A stretch of DNA of 64,000 nucleotides from AC-32 sp963736055 (GCA_963736055.1 CAVTNM010000001.1:124001-188000), one strand, 5' to 3'. Positions 32,970 to 41,574 are shown, numbered from the stretch's first letter. Translations and numbers: made by a program. Notes: generated by a model not told the origin, from the sequence alone.

Positions 32970-33329
32970 CGATCGCGACGGCGTCCAGAGCCTCAAAGCG
33001 AGCAGTCCGAGCAGCAGGCCGGCCGAATCGATCGCGACGTCGATCGGGGAGGCGTGGCGGCCGCTGACGAAGTGCTGGTGGATCTCGTCCGAGATCGAGT
33101 AGGCGAGCCCGAACAGGAACGCGGGCAATTCGCGGCCGAGCGCGCGGAACAGCAGCACCGAGAGGATGGCGTACTCGGTCATGTGCGCGCACTTGCGCAA
33201 GATCGTGTCCCACACGCCGAGGTCGGTCCCGAGGTTCGGGATCGACGAGAAGGTGAAGATCAGCGCGGCCCAGAGCGACGACCGGCGCCCAGAGCGAGAA
33301 TCGGCGGAAAAGAGCCATCGAAGAGCCAT
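32967..33329 (-). CDS. VanZ-like membrane protein
   Basis: 120 residues as an intact frame from ATG 33329. Core motifs ALIFTFSSIPNLG, FRKCAHMTEYAILSVLLFRAL-type segment (ILRKCAHMTEYAILSVLLF), AFLFGLAYSISDEIHQHFV and ASPIDVAIDSAGLLLGLLAL are typical for VanZ proteins. The intact frame has a poor first segment. Starting at ATG 33318 and removing one base at 33276 would give FRRFSLWAPVVLWAALIFTF, a normal VanZ first helix, so a further frameshift is suspected. Role unknown beyond family membership in membrane or cell-envelope functions. Confidence 0.75.
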   Translation of the reverse strand: MALRWLFSADSRSGRRSSLWAALIFTFSSIPNLGTDLGVWDTILRKCAHMTEYAILSVLLFRALGRELPAFLFGLAYSISDEIHQHFVSGRHASPIDVAIDSAGLLLGLLALRLWTPSRS

Positions 33330-33334
33330 GATAG

Positions 33335-33487
33335 GGTCGCCCGAAAGGGCGAGCGGTGAGGGAACCCGGTGCAAGTCCGGGACGGTCCCGCCGCTGTGAG
33401 GGGAGACGCTCCCGCGCCGAGAAGCCACTGGCCACGTGCCGGGAAGGCGGTGCAGGAGGGAGCCCCGAGTCAGAAGACCTGCCGGTC
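33335..33487 (+). ncRNA. Cobalamin (B12) riboswitch
   Basis: The conserved core is easy to see: GGTGCAAGTCCGGGACGG then CCCGCCGCTGT (33369-33397), GAGAAGCCACTGG (33419-33431), GGGAAGGCGG (33441-33450) and the B12 box AGTCAGAAGACCTGCC (33468-33483). An upstream stem CGCCC-GAAA-GGGCG (33338-33351) fits P2. This is the class I adenosylcobalamin type. It ends 36 bases before the start of the DUF4430 gene, whose ribosome binding site AAGGAGG could be masked when B12 binds. Edges are approximate. Confidence 0.95.
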
Positions 33488-33522
33488 GCCTCCAACCCGA
33501 ACCCCTCGCGGAAGGAGGATTC

Positions 33523-34122
33523 GTGTTCAGGCATCTCTTCGGTTGGCTCGCCGTCGGCTTGGCGGCGTTGCTGCTCGTCCCCGCGGCCATGGCCGTCGGG
33601 GTCCACGTCCGGGTCGAGGGCAAGACCCGGAACATCTTCGGCCCGACGGAGCCGACCCTCACGGTGAACGCGAACGCGCTGGACGCACTCGACTCGGCGA
33701 GTCTGGCGGGCGAGTTCTACTACCACGTCACGACCACCTCGTTCGGCCCGTACATCGACCAGATCGGGCGCTACGCGGCCGGCGCCTCGACCGGGTGGGT
33801 CTTCAAGGTCAACGGCGTCTCGCCGCCGGTGGGCGCCGACGCGGTCACCCTCAAGGACGGAGACCGGGTGCTCTGGTACTGGGCCACCTTCGGCAAGGCG
33901 GGCGGGCCCCCGACGCTTGTGCTCCAGTCCACAAGGAAGCGCGGGTGCTACCGGGTCCTCTCGCAGAACGACGCCGGCAAGACGAAGCTCGCGCGCGGGG
34001 CGAGGCTGGACGCCGGCTCCCGCAGCGTGCTGGCCCGCAACGGGACGGGGTGCTTCGCAGCCCACCAGGGGCTCGTGACCGCGACGCTGAAGGGCGCGGT
34101 GCGATCGAACGCCCTGCGGTGA
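33523..34122 (+). CDS. Exported DUF4430 protein (transcobalamin C-terminal-domain-like), first gene of the B12 operon
   Basis: 199 residues from GTG 33523, with AAGGAGG four bases upstream. N-terminal signal peptide (LFGWLAVGLAALLLVPAAMAVG). Residues about 25-115 form a DUF4430-like beta domain: VHVRVEGKTRN, then STGWVFKVNGVSPPVGADAV and LKDGDRVLWYWATFGK. This domain is related to the C-terminal domain of animal transcobalamin and intrinsic factor. A second region of about 80 residues (SQNDAGKTKLARGARLDAGS) is not assigned. Control by the B12 riboswitch directly upstream suggests that it captures cobalamin or a precursor outside the cell. Confidence 0.82.
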   Translation: MFRHLFGWLAVGLAALLLVPAAMAVGVHVRVEGKTRNIFGPTEPTLTVNANALDALDSASLAGEFYYHVTTTSFGPYIDQIGRYAAGASTGWVFKVNGVSPPVGADAVTLKDGDRVLWYWATFGKAGGPPTLVLQSTRKRGCYRVLSQNDAGKTKLARGARLDAGSRSVLARNGTGCFAAHQGLVTATLKGAVRSNALR

Positions 34123-34799
34123 GGCGGTTCGCCTTCGCGGCGGCCCTCTCGGTCGCGCTGGCCGGCTGCAGCTCGGGCACGGGCGGCTCCGGCCAGGCGA
34201 CCGTCTGGGTGACCCGGGACCGGGGCGCCCAGGTGATGCACGTCGCGAAGGTGCCCGCCGGCCTCACCGCGCTGCAGGGCCTCGACCGCGTGGCGAAGCT
34301 GAGAACGCGCTACGGCGGCCGCTACGTCCGAGCCGTGGACGGCGTCGCCGAGCACGGACGGCACTCCTGGTTCTACTACGTCAACGGCTACCTCGCCGAC
34401 CAGGGCTCGGCCGAGTACCGGCTCCGAGACGGTGACGTCGAGTGGTGGGACTTCCGTGCCTGGCGCGACCCCCTCGACGATGCGGTCGTGGTCGGCGCCT
34501 TCCCGGAGCCGCTCCGGCACGGCTACGGCGGCGAGCGCCGGCGGACGGTGGTGCTCTCGGTCGATCGCGTTCTCGGGAAGCGGATCGCCAGGCTCGTCGG
34601 CGGGTCGGTCTCCCGCACCGCACCGCCGAACGACAACGTGGTGACCATCGTCTCGGACGGAGCTGCCCCGCGTCGCTTCTTCGCCGAGCTCCGACGGCCG
34701 GGGGCGGGCTCCCCGGTGCGCTTCGTCGTCGACGCGCGGTTCGCGGCCCGGCTCGCATCAAAGCCGCGGCTCGCCCGCTTTCGGTACTCGGTCCCGTGA
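34119..34799 (+). CDS. DUF4430 lipoprotein (transcobalamin C-terminal-domain-like)
   Basis: 226 residues. The signal ends in a lipobox, LSVALAGC, with Cys17 the predicted lipidated residue, so the protein would be anchored on the outer face of the membrane. A DUF4430-type region follows: VPAGLTALQGLDRVAKL, HSWFYYVNGYLADQGSAEYRLRDGD and VEWWDFRAW. The C-terminal half (VVLSVDRVLGKRIARLVGG) is unassigned. GTG 34119 overlaps the previous stop by four bases. Likely hands B12 to the ECF transporter encoded next. Confidence 0.82.
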   Translation: MRRFAFAAALSVALAGCSSGTGGSGQATVWVTRDRGAQVMHVAKVPAGLTALQGLDRVAKLRTRYGGRYVRAVDGVAEHGRHSWFYYVNGYLADQGSAEYRLRDGDVEWWDFRAWRDPLDDAVVVGAFPEPLRHGYGGERRRTVVLSVDRVLGKRIARLVGGSVSRTAPPNDNVVTIVSDGAAPRRFFAELRRPGAGSPVRFVVDARFAARLASKPRLARFRYSVP

Positions 34800-35494
34800 G
34801 CCCGGCGCCCGCAGCCGCGCTGCTCGCCGGCCTCGCCGCAGCCGCCCTCCTGGCCGATCGCACGATCTCCGTGGCCGCGATCGCCCTGCTCTTGCTGGCG
34901 GTCTGCCTGCGCGCTCCCGCGCAGCGGCGGCGGATGTACATCCTCGGTGCACTGCTCTCCGGCCTCGGCGTCTTCCTGGTCAGCCCTTTCGTCGCCTCAA
35001 TCGGCTCGCACGTTCTCTGGACCGGCCCGACTGTGCCGGTGCTGGGTCGCCTCGACGTGACGAGCGAGGAGCTGCAGGCGGCGCTGTTCCAGGGCCTGCG
35101 CTTGACCGCGGTCGCGCTCGCGTTCGCCGCGTACGCGCTGCTGCTCGACCACGATCGGCTCGTCCAGTCGGCCGGATTCGCGCGCCGCTCGGTGCTCGCG
35201 ATCGCGCTGGCGACGCGCCTCGTGCCGACGCTCGAGCGCGATGCCGCCGGCCTGGTCGAGTCGCTTCGCGGGCGCGGGGTCGAGGTCGAAGGCCTGCACG
35301 GGCGGGCCAGGCTGGTCTCGCCACTGCTCGCAGGCTCGCTCGAGCGGGCTCTGAACCTCGCGGAGGCGATGGAGGCGCGCGGGTACGGCCGGCCGGGAGC
35401 GACGAGGACCCCGCAGCCGGCCTGGGGTGGGCAGGAGCGGCTGGCGCTCGCCCTCGGGGTCCTTGCCGTGATCGTGGGGGCGCTGTGGCTCTAG
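34796..35494 (+). CDS. ecfT: ECF transporter transmembrane subunit EcfT
   Basis: 232 residues with five to six hydrophobic segments (LLAGLAAAALLADRTISVAAIALLLLA, LGALLSGLGVFLVSPF, LTAVALAFAAYALLL). The cytoplasmic coupling-helix motifs of EcfT are seen: SLRGRGVEV and EAMEARGYGRPG, which match the two AxRxxG-type signatures that dock to the ATPases. GTG 34796 overlaps the lipoprotein stop (GTGA), and the end overlaps the ATPase gene by ten bases. Confidence 0.88.
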   Translation: MSPAPAAALLAGLAAAALLADRTISVAAIALLLLAVCLRAPAQRRRMYILGALLSGLGVFLVSPFVASIGSHVLWTGPTVPVLGRLDVTSEELQAALFQGLRLTAVALAFAAYALLLDHDRLVQSAGFARRSVLAIALATRLVPTLERDAAGLVESLRGRGVEVEGLHGRARLVSPLLAGSLERALNLAEAMEARGYGRPGATRTPQPAWGGQERLALALGVLAVIVGALWL

Positions 35495-36838
35495 CGCGCG
35501 TCGAGAACCTGTCCTTCAGCTACCCGGAGGCAACGGCACCGGCGCTGGACGCCGTCTCGCTCGAGCTCGAGGCCGGCCAGGTGGTCGCGTTGCTCGGCCC
35601 CTCGGGCGGCGGGAAGTCCACGCTGCTGCGCGCGTTGGCCGGCCTCGTGCCGCACTTCCACGGCGGCAGCTTCGCCGGACGCGTCGAGGTCGCCGGGCGC
35701 GACACGCGCCGCACCCGGCCGTCCGATCTTGCGGGCCACGTGGCCACGCTCTTCCAGGATCCCGAGGACCAGGTGGTGTTCACCGGCGTCTCCGCCGAGG
35801 TCGCCTTCGGGCTCGAGAACCTGGGCACGCCGCCCGCGCTGATCGGCCCGCAGTCGGCGGCGGCGCTCGCGGCGGTCGGCGCAGCGCACCTGGCGGAGCG
35901 GCGCGTCGCCGAGCTCTCCGGCGGCGAGCTGCAGCGCGTCTGCCTCGCCTCGGTGCTCGCGCTCGAGCCAAGCCTGCTGCTGCTCGACGAGCCGACCTCG
36001 CAGCTCGACCCCGAGGGCGCGGAGGAGGCGATCGAGCTCGCCCGTGGGCTCGGAGCGGCGGTCGTCGTCTCCGAGCAGCGGCCCGACCGCGTGCTCGACG
36101 CCTGCGACCGCGTGGTCTTCCTCGAGGACGGCAAGGTCGCCCTCGACGCTCCCCGGGACGACGCGCTCGACTGGCTCGGGCGTCACCGCCCTGCCTGGCT
36201 CCCCAGAGCCGCGGAGCTTCCCGGCGGGGAGCCGGAAGGGTGAGCCGGCGTGCCGCCTCGACGGCGTCTCCTTCGGCTATACGGCCGGCCGGCCCGTCCT
36301 CGAAGGCGCAAGCCTCGACCTGCGTCGCGGCGAGGTGGTCGCGCTCACCGGTCCCAACGGCTCGGGCAAGACGACCCTGGCGAAGCTCGCAGCGGGCCTG
36401 CTCGAGCCCTCCGCGGGCGTCGTCACGCGGACCGGCCGCGCCTGCTACCTCTCGCAGGACCCGGGCCGTTACCTCGTCCGCGAGCGGGTCGAGGACGAGG
36501 TCGCGCTCGCGGTCGACGGCGACCTTCGGCGGGCGCGCGGGGCGCTGGCCGGCCTCGGCCTCGCCGGCTACGAGGCCCGCCATCCGCGGGACCTTTCGAG
36601 CGGCGAGCGGGAGCGGCTCGCCCTGGCCGCCGTCCTCGTCGCCGACCCGGATCTGCTCGTGCTCGACGAGCCCACGCGCGGGGTCGATCCGGAGTGGAAG
36701 GACGAGCTGGCCCGCCTTCTGCGCGCGCAGGCGCCGGCCCGGGCAACGCTCGTCGTCACGAACGACCGCGTCTTCGCCGCGGAGGTCGCCGACCGCTGCG
36801 TCTCCACCTCGGGCGAACGGGAGGCGGCCCTTGTCTAG
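35485..36838 (+). CDS. ecfA: Double ECF ATPase EcfA1-EcfA2, fused, apparent single-base frameshift
   Basis: First half (35485 to 36243): Walker A GPSGGGKSTLL at residues 38-45, signature LSGGELQRVCLA, Walker B LLLLDEPTSQLD. Second half (from about 36239 to 36838, next frame): YTAGRPVLEGASLDL, Walker A GPNGSGKTTLAKL, LSSGERERLALAAV, LLVLDEPTRGVD. The second half has no ATG, GTG or TTG close to its beginning, and removing one G of the GGG at 36238-36240 joins the halves as ...GGEPEGEPACRLDGVSF. A single two-domain ATPase is therefore likely. It powers the transporter with EcfT and the S component. Confidence 0.85.
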
Positions 36839-37504
36839 GGCGGCTGCGCTCGGCGCGCTGGCGGCCGCGGTCGTTGCCGCCGCATGGACCGTGCTCTCCC
36901 CGACGATGCGGCGCTCGCTTTGCTGCTCGTGGCCGGGGCGTTGATCGTGGCCGGCGTCGCGTGGCTCGAGGGCGCCCCCGGTTCGAGCAAAGAGCTCGTC
37001 CTGATCGCGACGCTCTCGGCCGCGGCCGCGGCCGGGCGCGTGCTGTTCGCGGCGATCCCGAACGTCCAGCCGGTCACCGTGATCGTCGTCGTCACGGGCG
37101 TCGCGCTCGGCCCGCGGGCGGGGATGGCGGTGGGCGGGCTCTCGGCGCTCGTCTCGAACTTCTACCTCGGGCAGGGTGCCTATACGCCGTGGCAGATGCT
37201 CGCGTGGGGCGGCTGCGGCCTGCTGGGCGGCCTCGCCGCGCCGCTCTTACGCCGCCGCGTCCCGCTCGCTCTCACGTGCTTCGCGCTCGGCTTCGCCTTC
37301 GACGCCGCGCTGGACCTGTGGGAGTGGCTCAGCTTCTACCCGCACACGTGGCAGGCCTTCGCGGCGCTCTGGGTGCGCGGTTTCTGGTTCGACGCGGCGC
37401 ACGCGAGCGGGAACCTCGTGCTCGCGCTCGCGGCGGGCCCGGAGCTGCGGCGGCTGCTGGAGCGCTACGCGCGCCGGCTGCGGGCGGAGGTCGTGTGGGC
37501 GTGA
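36831..37504 (+). CDS. ECF transporter S component (putative cobalamin or precursor binding), frameshifted near 36900
   Basis: From TTG 36831 one frame gives a first membrane helix (LSRAAALGALAAAVVAAAW, then TVLS); the rest runs from about 36902 in another frame: PDDAALALLLVAGALIVAG, KELVLIATLSAAAAAGRVLF, PNVQPVTVIVVVTGVALGPR, GLSALVSNFYLGQGAYTPWQ and MLAWGGCGLLGGLAAPLL. The PNVQPVT and GQGxxTPWQMLAWG motifs mark S components. One C missing from CCCC at 36898-36901 would join the parts. If not, the protein starts at ATG 36884 without its first helix. Ligand specificity for B12 is inferred from the riboswitch and partners. Confidence 0.82.
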
Positions 37505-38308
37505 AGCTCGTCGCCTTGGCCGCGGCTGCGCTCGTCGCGTCGACTCCGGCCGGATACCTCCAGGGGCGACAGGCTCCGAGCGGAGGGTTCGTCGAGCCGA
37601 CCGGCTCCTCGGGCCCGCAGCTGACCGCGTGGGCGGCGCTCGGGCTGAAAGCCGCGGGAGCGAGCCCTGGCCGGGCGCTCGACTACCTGGTCGCCCACGA
37701 GGACGAGCTGACCGAGGTGACCGACGCCGAGCTCGTCGCGACCGCGGAGAGCGCCCTCGGTCGCCGGCCCGACCGGTTGCTGGCGCGCATCCGTCGCGCC
37801 GCAGCGGGCAAGCGGGGCGATCGGGCCGACCGTCAACTCGACCGTCTGGGGCATCCTCGCGCTCCGGCAGGCCGGTCAGCCGGCCCCGCGAGGCGCCGTC
37901 CGCTTCGTGCTCCGCCAGCAGGCGCGCTCGGGCGGCTGGTCGTGGTACGCCGGCGGGCAGCCCGACTCGAACGACACCGCCGCGGCCGTCCAGGCGCTGC
38001 GGGCTGCCGGGGTGAACGGTGCGCCGATCCGCCGGGCGCTCGCCTACCTGCGGCGGCTTCGCAACCGCGACGGTGGCTTCGAGCTGACACCGGGCAGAGG
38101 CTCGGACACGCAGTCGACGGCGTGGGCGATCCAGGCGTTCGTGGCCGCGCGCAGCCCGGTGCCGCGTGGCGCGGCCGCGTACTTGCACAGCATGAGGCGG
38201 AGCGACGGCAGCTTCCGCTACTCCCGCCGGTACGCGACGACCCCGGTCTGGGTCACGGCGCAGGTGCTACCCGCGCTCGCCCGGCGGGCCTTCCCGCTCC
38301 AGCCGTAG
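37501..38308 (+). CDS. Exported alpha-toroid protein (squalene-cyclase/prenyltransferase repeat, transcobalamin N-domain-like), frameshifted
   Basis: About 268 residues if one surplus A at 37810-37811 is removed. Signal peptide MKLVALAAAALVASTPAG, then repeated helical-hairpin units with the same motif: PQLTAWAALGLKAAG, NSTVWGILALRQAG, NDTAAAVQALRAAG, QSTAWAIQAFVAA and TPVWVTAQVLPALA, with SGGW, DGGFE and DGSFR turns between. This is the alpha6/alpha6 toroid seen in terpene cyclases and in the N-terminal domain of intrinsic factor and transcobalamin. No DxDD-type catalytic acid motif is visible, so a binding role is likely. GTG 37501 overlaps the S-component stop (GTGA). Confidence 0.8.
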
Positions 38309-39198
38309 GAAGTACTCCTCGACGTGCAGGAGCTCGTAGCCGAGGCGGTCGTTGATCGCGAGCATGGCGACATTCGCGGCGTCGTTCTCGGTCACGAGCC
38401 GCTGGAGACCCGCCTCTCGCGACCGGCGTGCGGCGGCGGCCTTGGCCAGCAGCGCGAGGCCGCGGCGCCGATGCGAGCGCAGCGTCGCGGTCATCGAGTT
38501 GTAGCCGACTCCCCGCTCCGGATCGACGGTGAGGATCGCCAGCGAGACGGGTCGATCGTCCTCGAGCACGACAAAGCTGCACTCGTCCGAGACATCCGGG
38601 TGCTCGAACTCCTCTCGTCGCCAGCTCTCGAAGTCCACCTCCGTCTCCGGCTCGTCGGACGGCATGTCGACCTCGCCCTCGGCACAGATCGTGTGCAGCT
38701 CGACGGCGCGGTCGCGTGTCTCGCCGAGCGTCGCCAGGCGATGACCGCGGACCGTCACCTCGGGGATCGCGGCTTCCTGCAGCTCGAGGCACGAGACTCG
38801 GTTCCGGCCGGAGCGCCGAAAGCCGCGGTGTTCCAGGAACTCCGCGCCCGCAGGGTCTGCCGGCACGAAGCTCTCCACCCGCCAGGCGTCCTCTTCGCGC
38901 AGGTAGGCCACCGCGGTCTCCAGCAGCGCCGTGCCGATCCCTCGCCTGCGTGCGTACGAGCGACGCTGAGCCAGACGCGGCCCTTGCCGGGGGTCGGCAC
39001 CGCCCACTCGAACCCGGCCTCGGCGTGCCCGACGACCTCGCCGTCCTCGACCGCGACCCAGTCGCGCCGCCGCTGGCCCAGCGGCGGCAGCTCGATCTCG
39101 TGCCGGAGACCGCGCTCGGTCAACACCTGATGGGGGTTCAGGCCGAGCGCGAGGCGCACGACCGCCGGGACGTCCCCGGGCTCGAGCTCCCGGATCAC
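38267..39198 (-). CDS. Double-GNAT acetyltransferase, frameshifted
   Basis: Paralog of the next gene upstream (39195-40076). The N-terminal part (VIRELEPGDVPAVVRLALG, EDGEVVGHAEAGFEW) runs to about 38962; the remainder (RRRGIGTALLETAVAYLREE, EFLEHRGFRRSG, then a second GNAT half with RGLALLAKAAAARRSREAG and LVTENDAANVAMLAINDRLG) runs in another frame. Comparison with the paralog indicates one missing base around 38957-38962, before RRRGIG. The GTG at 39198 overlaps the paralog's stop by four bases. Substrate unknown. The 3' end overlaps the toroid gene by 42 bases, convergently. Confidence 0.75.
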
Positions 39199-40076
39199 AG
39201 CAGCCAGATGCTCTGGTCGTAGAGCGGGCGGTACCCGAGACGCTCGTTGAGGGTGAGCATGCCGAAGTTCTCGGAGTCGCTCTCGGTCACGATCCGCTCG
39301 ATTCCGTTCGCGGCCGCCCAGCGGATCGAGGCGAGCTTGACGAGCAGCGCGAGGCCGCGGCGCCGGTAGTCCGGCAGGGTCGCCGTCAGCAGGTTGTAGG
39401 CGAGCCGGCGCGCCGGGTCGACGGTCAGGAACCCGAGCGAGACCGGCTTCTCGCCGTCCAGCGCGACGAAGCTGCCCTCGCGGGAGAGATTCGGGTGCTC
39501 CAGCTCGTCCCACTGCCATTCCTGCAGGTCTCCCGGCAGCTCGATCTCGCTCGTCCGGCAGAGCTCGAACAGCGCCTCGACCCGGTCGAGCGTCTCCGCC
39601 AGCGTCACGACACGCAGACCGTTTGGCCTCGGCTCCGCCAGGCGCGAGAGGTCGACGGCGCGGGGATCGACGTCCAGGACGCGGTCGACGCTCTCGAGCT
39701 CGAAGCCGCGCTGTCGGACGAAGCGCTCTCCGGCAGGGTCGGCGTCCACCCAGGTGTGCAGGCGGGAGGAGCCCGCCGCCCGGAGATGAGCCTCGATTGC
39801 CGAGTAGAGCTCGGAGCCGATCCCGGTCCCACGGTGCTCCGGATGCACGCCGATCCAGAAGCGGCCCTTGTCCGGGATCGACGACTGGAGGCCTGCGTAT
39901 GCGTGCCCGACGATCTCCCCGTCCAGCTCTGCGACCCAGTCGCGCCGGTGCGTCCGCTGCGGCGCCGTGCTCGCCCGCTGCCAGGTCAGATCGGCCGTCT
40001 CGATCCGGTGCGGGTTGACCACGACCGCCAGTCGCGCGACCGGTTCGGCATCCTCCCGCCTGAGCTCACGGATCAC
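39195..40076 (-). CDS. Double-GNAT acetyltransferase
   Basis: 293 residues from GTG 40076. First GNAT half: VIRELRREDAEPVARLAVVV, FWIGVHPEHRGTGIGSELYS (acetyl-CoA site), ERFVRQRGFELE. Second half: LRVVTLAETLDRVEALFELC, VSLGFLTVDPARRLAYNLLT, YRRRGLALLVKLASIRWAAA and IVTESDSENFGMLTLNERLGY. Two-domain proteins of this type include mycothiol synthase (MshD) and aminoglycoside-type acetyltransferases; the specific substrate cannot be read here. Adjacent to a frameshifted paralog, so a local duplication occurred. Confidence 0.85.
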   Translation of the reverse strand: MIRELRREDAEPVARLAVVVNPHRIETADLTWQRASTAPQRTHRRDWVAELDGEIVGHAYAGLQSSIPDKGRFWIGVHPEHRGTGIGSELYSAIEAHLRAAGSSRLHTWVDADPAGERFVRQRGFELESVDRVLDVDPRAVDLSRLAEPRPNGLRVVTLAETLDRVEALFELCRTSEIELPGDLQEWQWDELEHPNLSREGSFVALDGEKPVSLGFLTVDPARRLAYNLLTATLPDYRRRGLALLVKLASIRWAAANGIERIVTESDSENFGMLTLNERLGYRPLYDQSIWLL

Positions 40077-40410
40077 CGCCCTATACTCGCGACACAGGGA
40101 CCGGCGCGTCGAGAACGGGGCATCCATGCGAGTCAACCGCTGCGCGGCGGCGGATTGGTACCCCTGCGGGTACCCCTAGCGCTCTTCGACGATCCGCCGC
40201 ACCCACTCGCGCGAGAGGCCGGACCACGAGGTTGGTGCTTAGCACCACGAAGTGCTGGCCCCGCAAGTCGAATCCTGTTCGCCTGGGCTCCTACGTCTCG
40301 CGCGCCCTCAGGCGCGTCGGGAGATTGCGGGCTTTCGGCCGGGGTCCTGGCCGCGGGGCCAGTCCTAACAGGTTAGCTCAACTCGAGCGCGGCCGCGGTT
40401 ATCCGGGGCC
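40077..40410. other. Non-coding stretch with small inverted repeats
   Basis: No convincing gene in either strand. Two small inverted repeats are visible: GGTACCC-CTGC-GGGTACC at 40157-40174 and TGGTGC-TTA-GCACCA at 40233-40247. Around 40262-40290 the sequence resembles a tRNA T-arm and acceptor end (GTCGAATCCTGT followed by GCCTGGGCTCC) but no partner strand for a full tRNA is present. Confidence 0.4.
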
Positions 40411-40614
40411 TCACTCTGCGCGGCGCATCGCCCTGTACACCTGGTCCCAGTGCGTGGAAACCTCGTCCAACGCGCGGGCCGTGGTCAGAGCGGCTGCCTC
40501 GAGCCCTCGGATCACTTTCTCGACTTCCTCCAGGCGCGTCTCGAAGGCAAGGAGCTTGCTCCCAATGCTATCCAGCTCCTGCGCAAGAACTTCGCTCTCG
40601 CTGCTCTCGGACAT
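40411..40614 (-). CDS. Small coiled-coil protein
   Basis: 67 residues beginning MSESSESEVLAQEL, followed by a heptad-like stretch (FETRLEEVEKVIRGLEAAAL) and ending WDQVYRAMRRAE. Codon use is less GC-biased than in neighbours (for example GAT, ATT, CTT, AAA), which together with the surrounding non-coding DNA hints at acquired sequence. No family recognised. Confidence 0.5.
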   Translation of the reverse strand: MSESSESEVLAQELDSIGSKLLAFETRLEEVEKVIRGLEAAALTTARALDEVSTHWDQVYRAMRRAE

Positions 40615-40841
40615 CGCTGCGAGCTTACTCGCGTTCGCAGCGAGTGCCCGCGTTGGCCGCGATGCTGTTTATGCGCTGTCCGTGTCCTCGATGTGGCGAC
40701 GACCCAGGGCTACGTGCACAAGATCGAGTCGGAGACGGTCACGCTCGCGATCGGCGAGGCGCTCGCCGGGACCAACTAGGAGGAGGTCACATGCGATGGG
40801 GGTCAAGAAGTCATCCGCGGCAGCCGCGCTCAGCCATGCGC
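40615..40841. other. Upstream region of the CinA-like gene
   Basis: A short open frame on the plus strand ends in GYVHKIESETVTLAIGEAL before TAG at 40777-40779; it may be a remnant but is not assigned. AGGAGGTCAC then ATG 40791 forms a textbook ribosome binding site in frame with the CinA-like gene, giving an alternative start with 21 extra residues. Confidence 0.35.
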
Positions 40842-40847
40842 CATACT
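40842..40847 (+). promoter_or_regulatory. -10 box CATACT before CinA-like gene
   Basis: CATACT ends six bases before ATG 40854. It competes with the alternative start at ATG 40791, which has an AGGAGG site. Confidence 0.4.
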
Positions 40848-40853
40848 CGCGAA

Positions 40854-41571
40854 ATGGCGACCGCCTCGATCGTCACGATCGGGAACGAGCTCGTCTCCGG
40901 CGACACGGTCAACACGAACGGCTCGTGGCTCGCCGCGCGGCTCGAGGCGCTCGGCGTGGACGTGCTGATGCTGGCGGCGCTCCCGGACGAGGAGGAGCGC
41001 GTCGCGGCGTTCGTCCGCGCCCAGGCCGCCGAGGTCGACCTCGTCCTCGTCACGGGCGGGCTCGGCGGCACGCCCGACGACATCACGCGGGAGGCGATCG
41101 CGGCGTCGTTCGGCGTGCCCCAGGAGGAGCAGCCCGAGGTGGCCGAGGCTCTGCGCGCCCGCTTCCGGGGCGACCCCGACTACGTCACGCGCTGGGCGCA
41201 GCTCCCGGCCGGGAGCCGAGCGCTCGAGAACCCGCTCGGGGGCGCTCCGGGCTTCGTGCTCGGCAATGTCTACGTCCTGCCCGGGCTGCCGGCCGAGATG
41301 GAAGCGATGTTCGAGACCGTGGCCGAGGAGCTCGGCGGAGACAGCACGCCCGATCGGCTCCTGGCGGCGCACGTACAGAACGACCGAGAGCCGGATCGTC
41401 GGCGTGCTGGAGGCCGGCGGTGAGCGGCATCCCGACGTCCGCATCGGCTCGTATCCGAGCTTCGGCGCGGAGGGCAGCGCCGTCGAGATCGTGCTCAAGT
41501 CCAGCGACCCGCAGGCGCTGGCGGCGGCCGCAGCCTGGTTCGAGCAGGCTCTCGACGAACGGACTGCCTAG
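40854..41571 (+). CDS. CinA-like molybdopterin-binding-domain protein, frameshifted
   Basis: About 238 residues when one surplus A at 41381-41382 is removed. Begins MATASIVTIGNELVSGDTVNTNGSWLA, followed by LVLVTGGLGGTPDDITREAI (MoCF_biosynth fold) and VLPGLPAEMEAMFETV. After the break the frame gives TTESRIVGVLEAGG and VGSYPS-like IRIGSYPSFGAEGS. This corresponds to the N-terminal half of CinA only; the C-terminal nicotinamide-nucleotide amidase domain is absent. The N domain hydrolyses ADP-ribose-type nucleotides in some members. Family is clear, exact function not. Confidence 0.8.
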
Positions 41572-41574
41572 CCA

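Noticed and set aside
36884..37504. ECF S component simply starting at ATG 36884
   Set aside because: Possible, but it omits a helix that the overlapping frame from TTG 36831 encodes well and that is coupled to the ATPase stop; a one-base loss explains both.
40262..40290. A tRNA gene ending near 40290
   Set aside because: T-arm-like and acceptor-like bases are present, but no 5' acceptor partner, D arm or anticodon arm can be formed upstream; kept only as a note.
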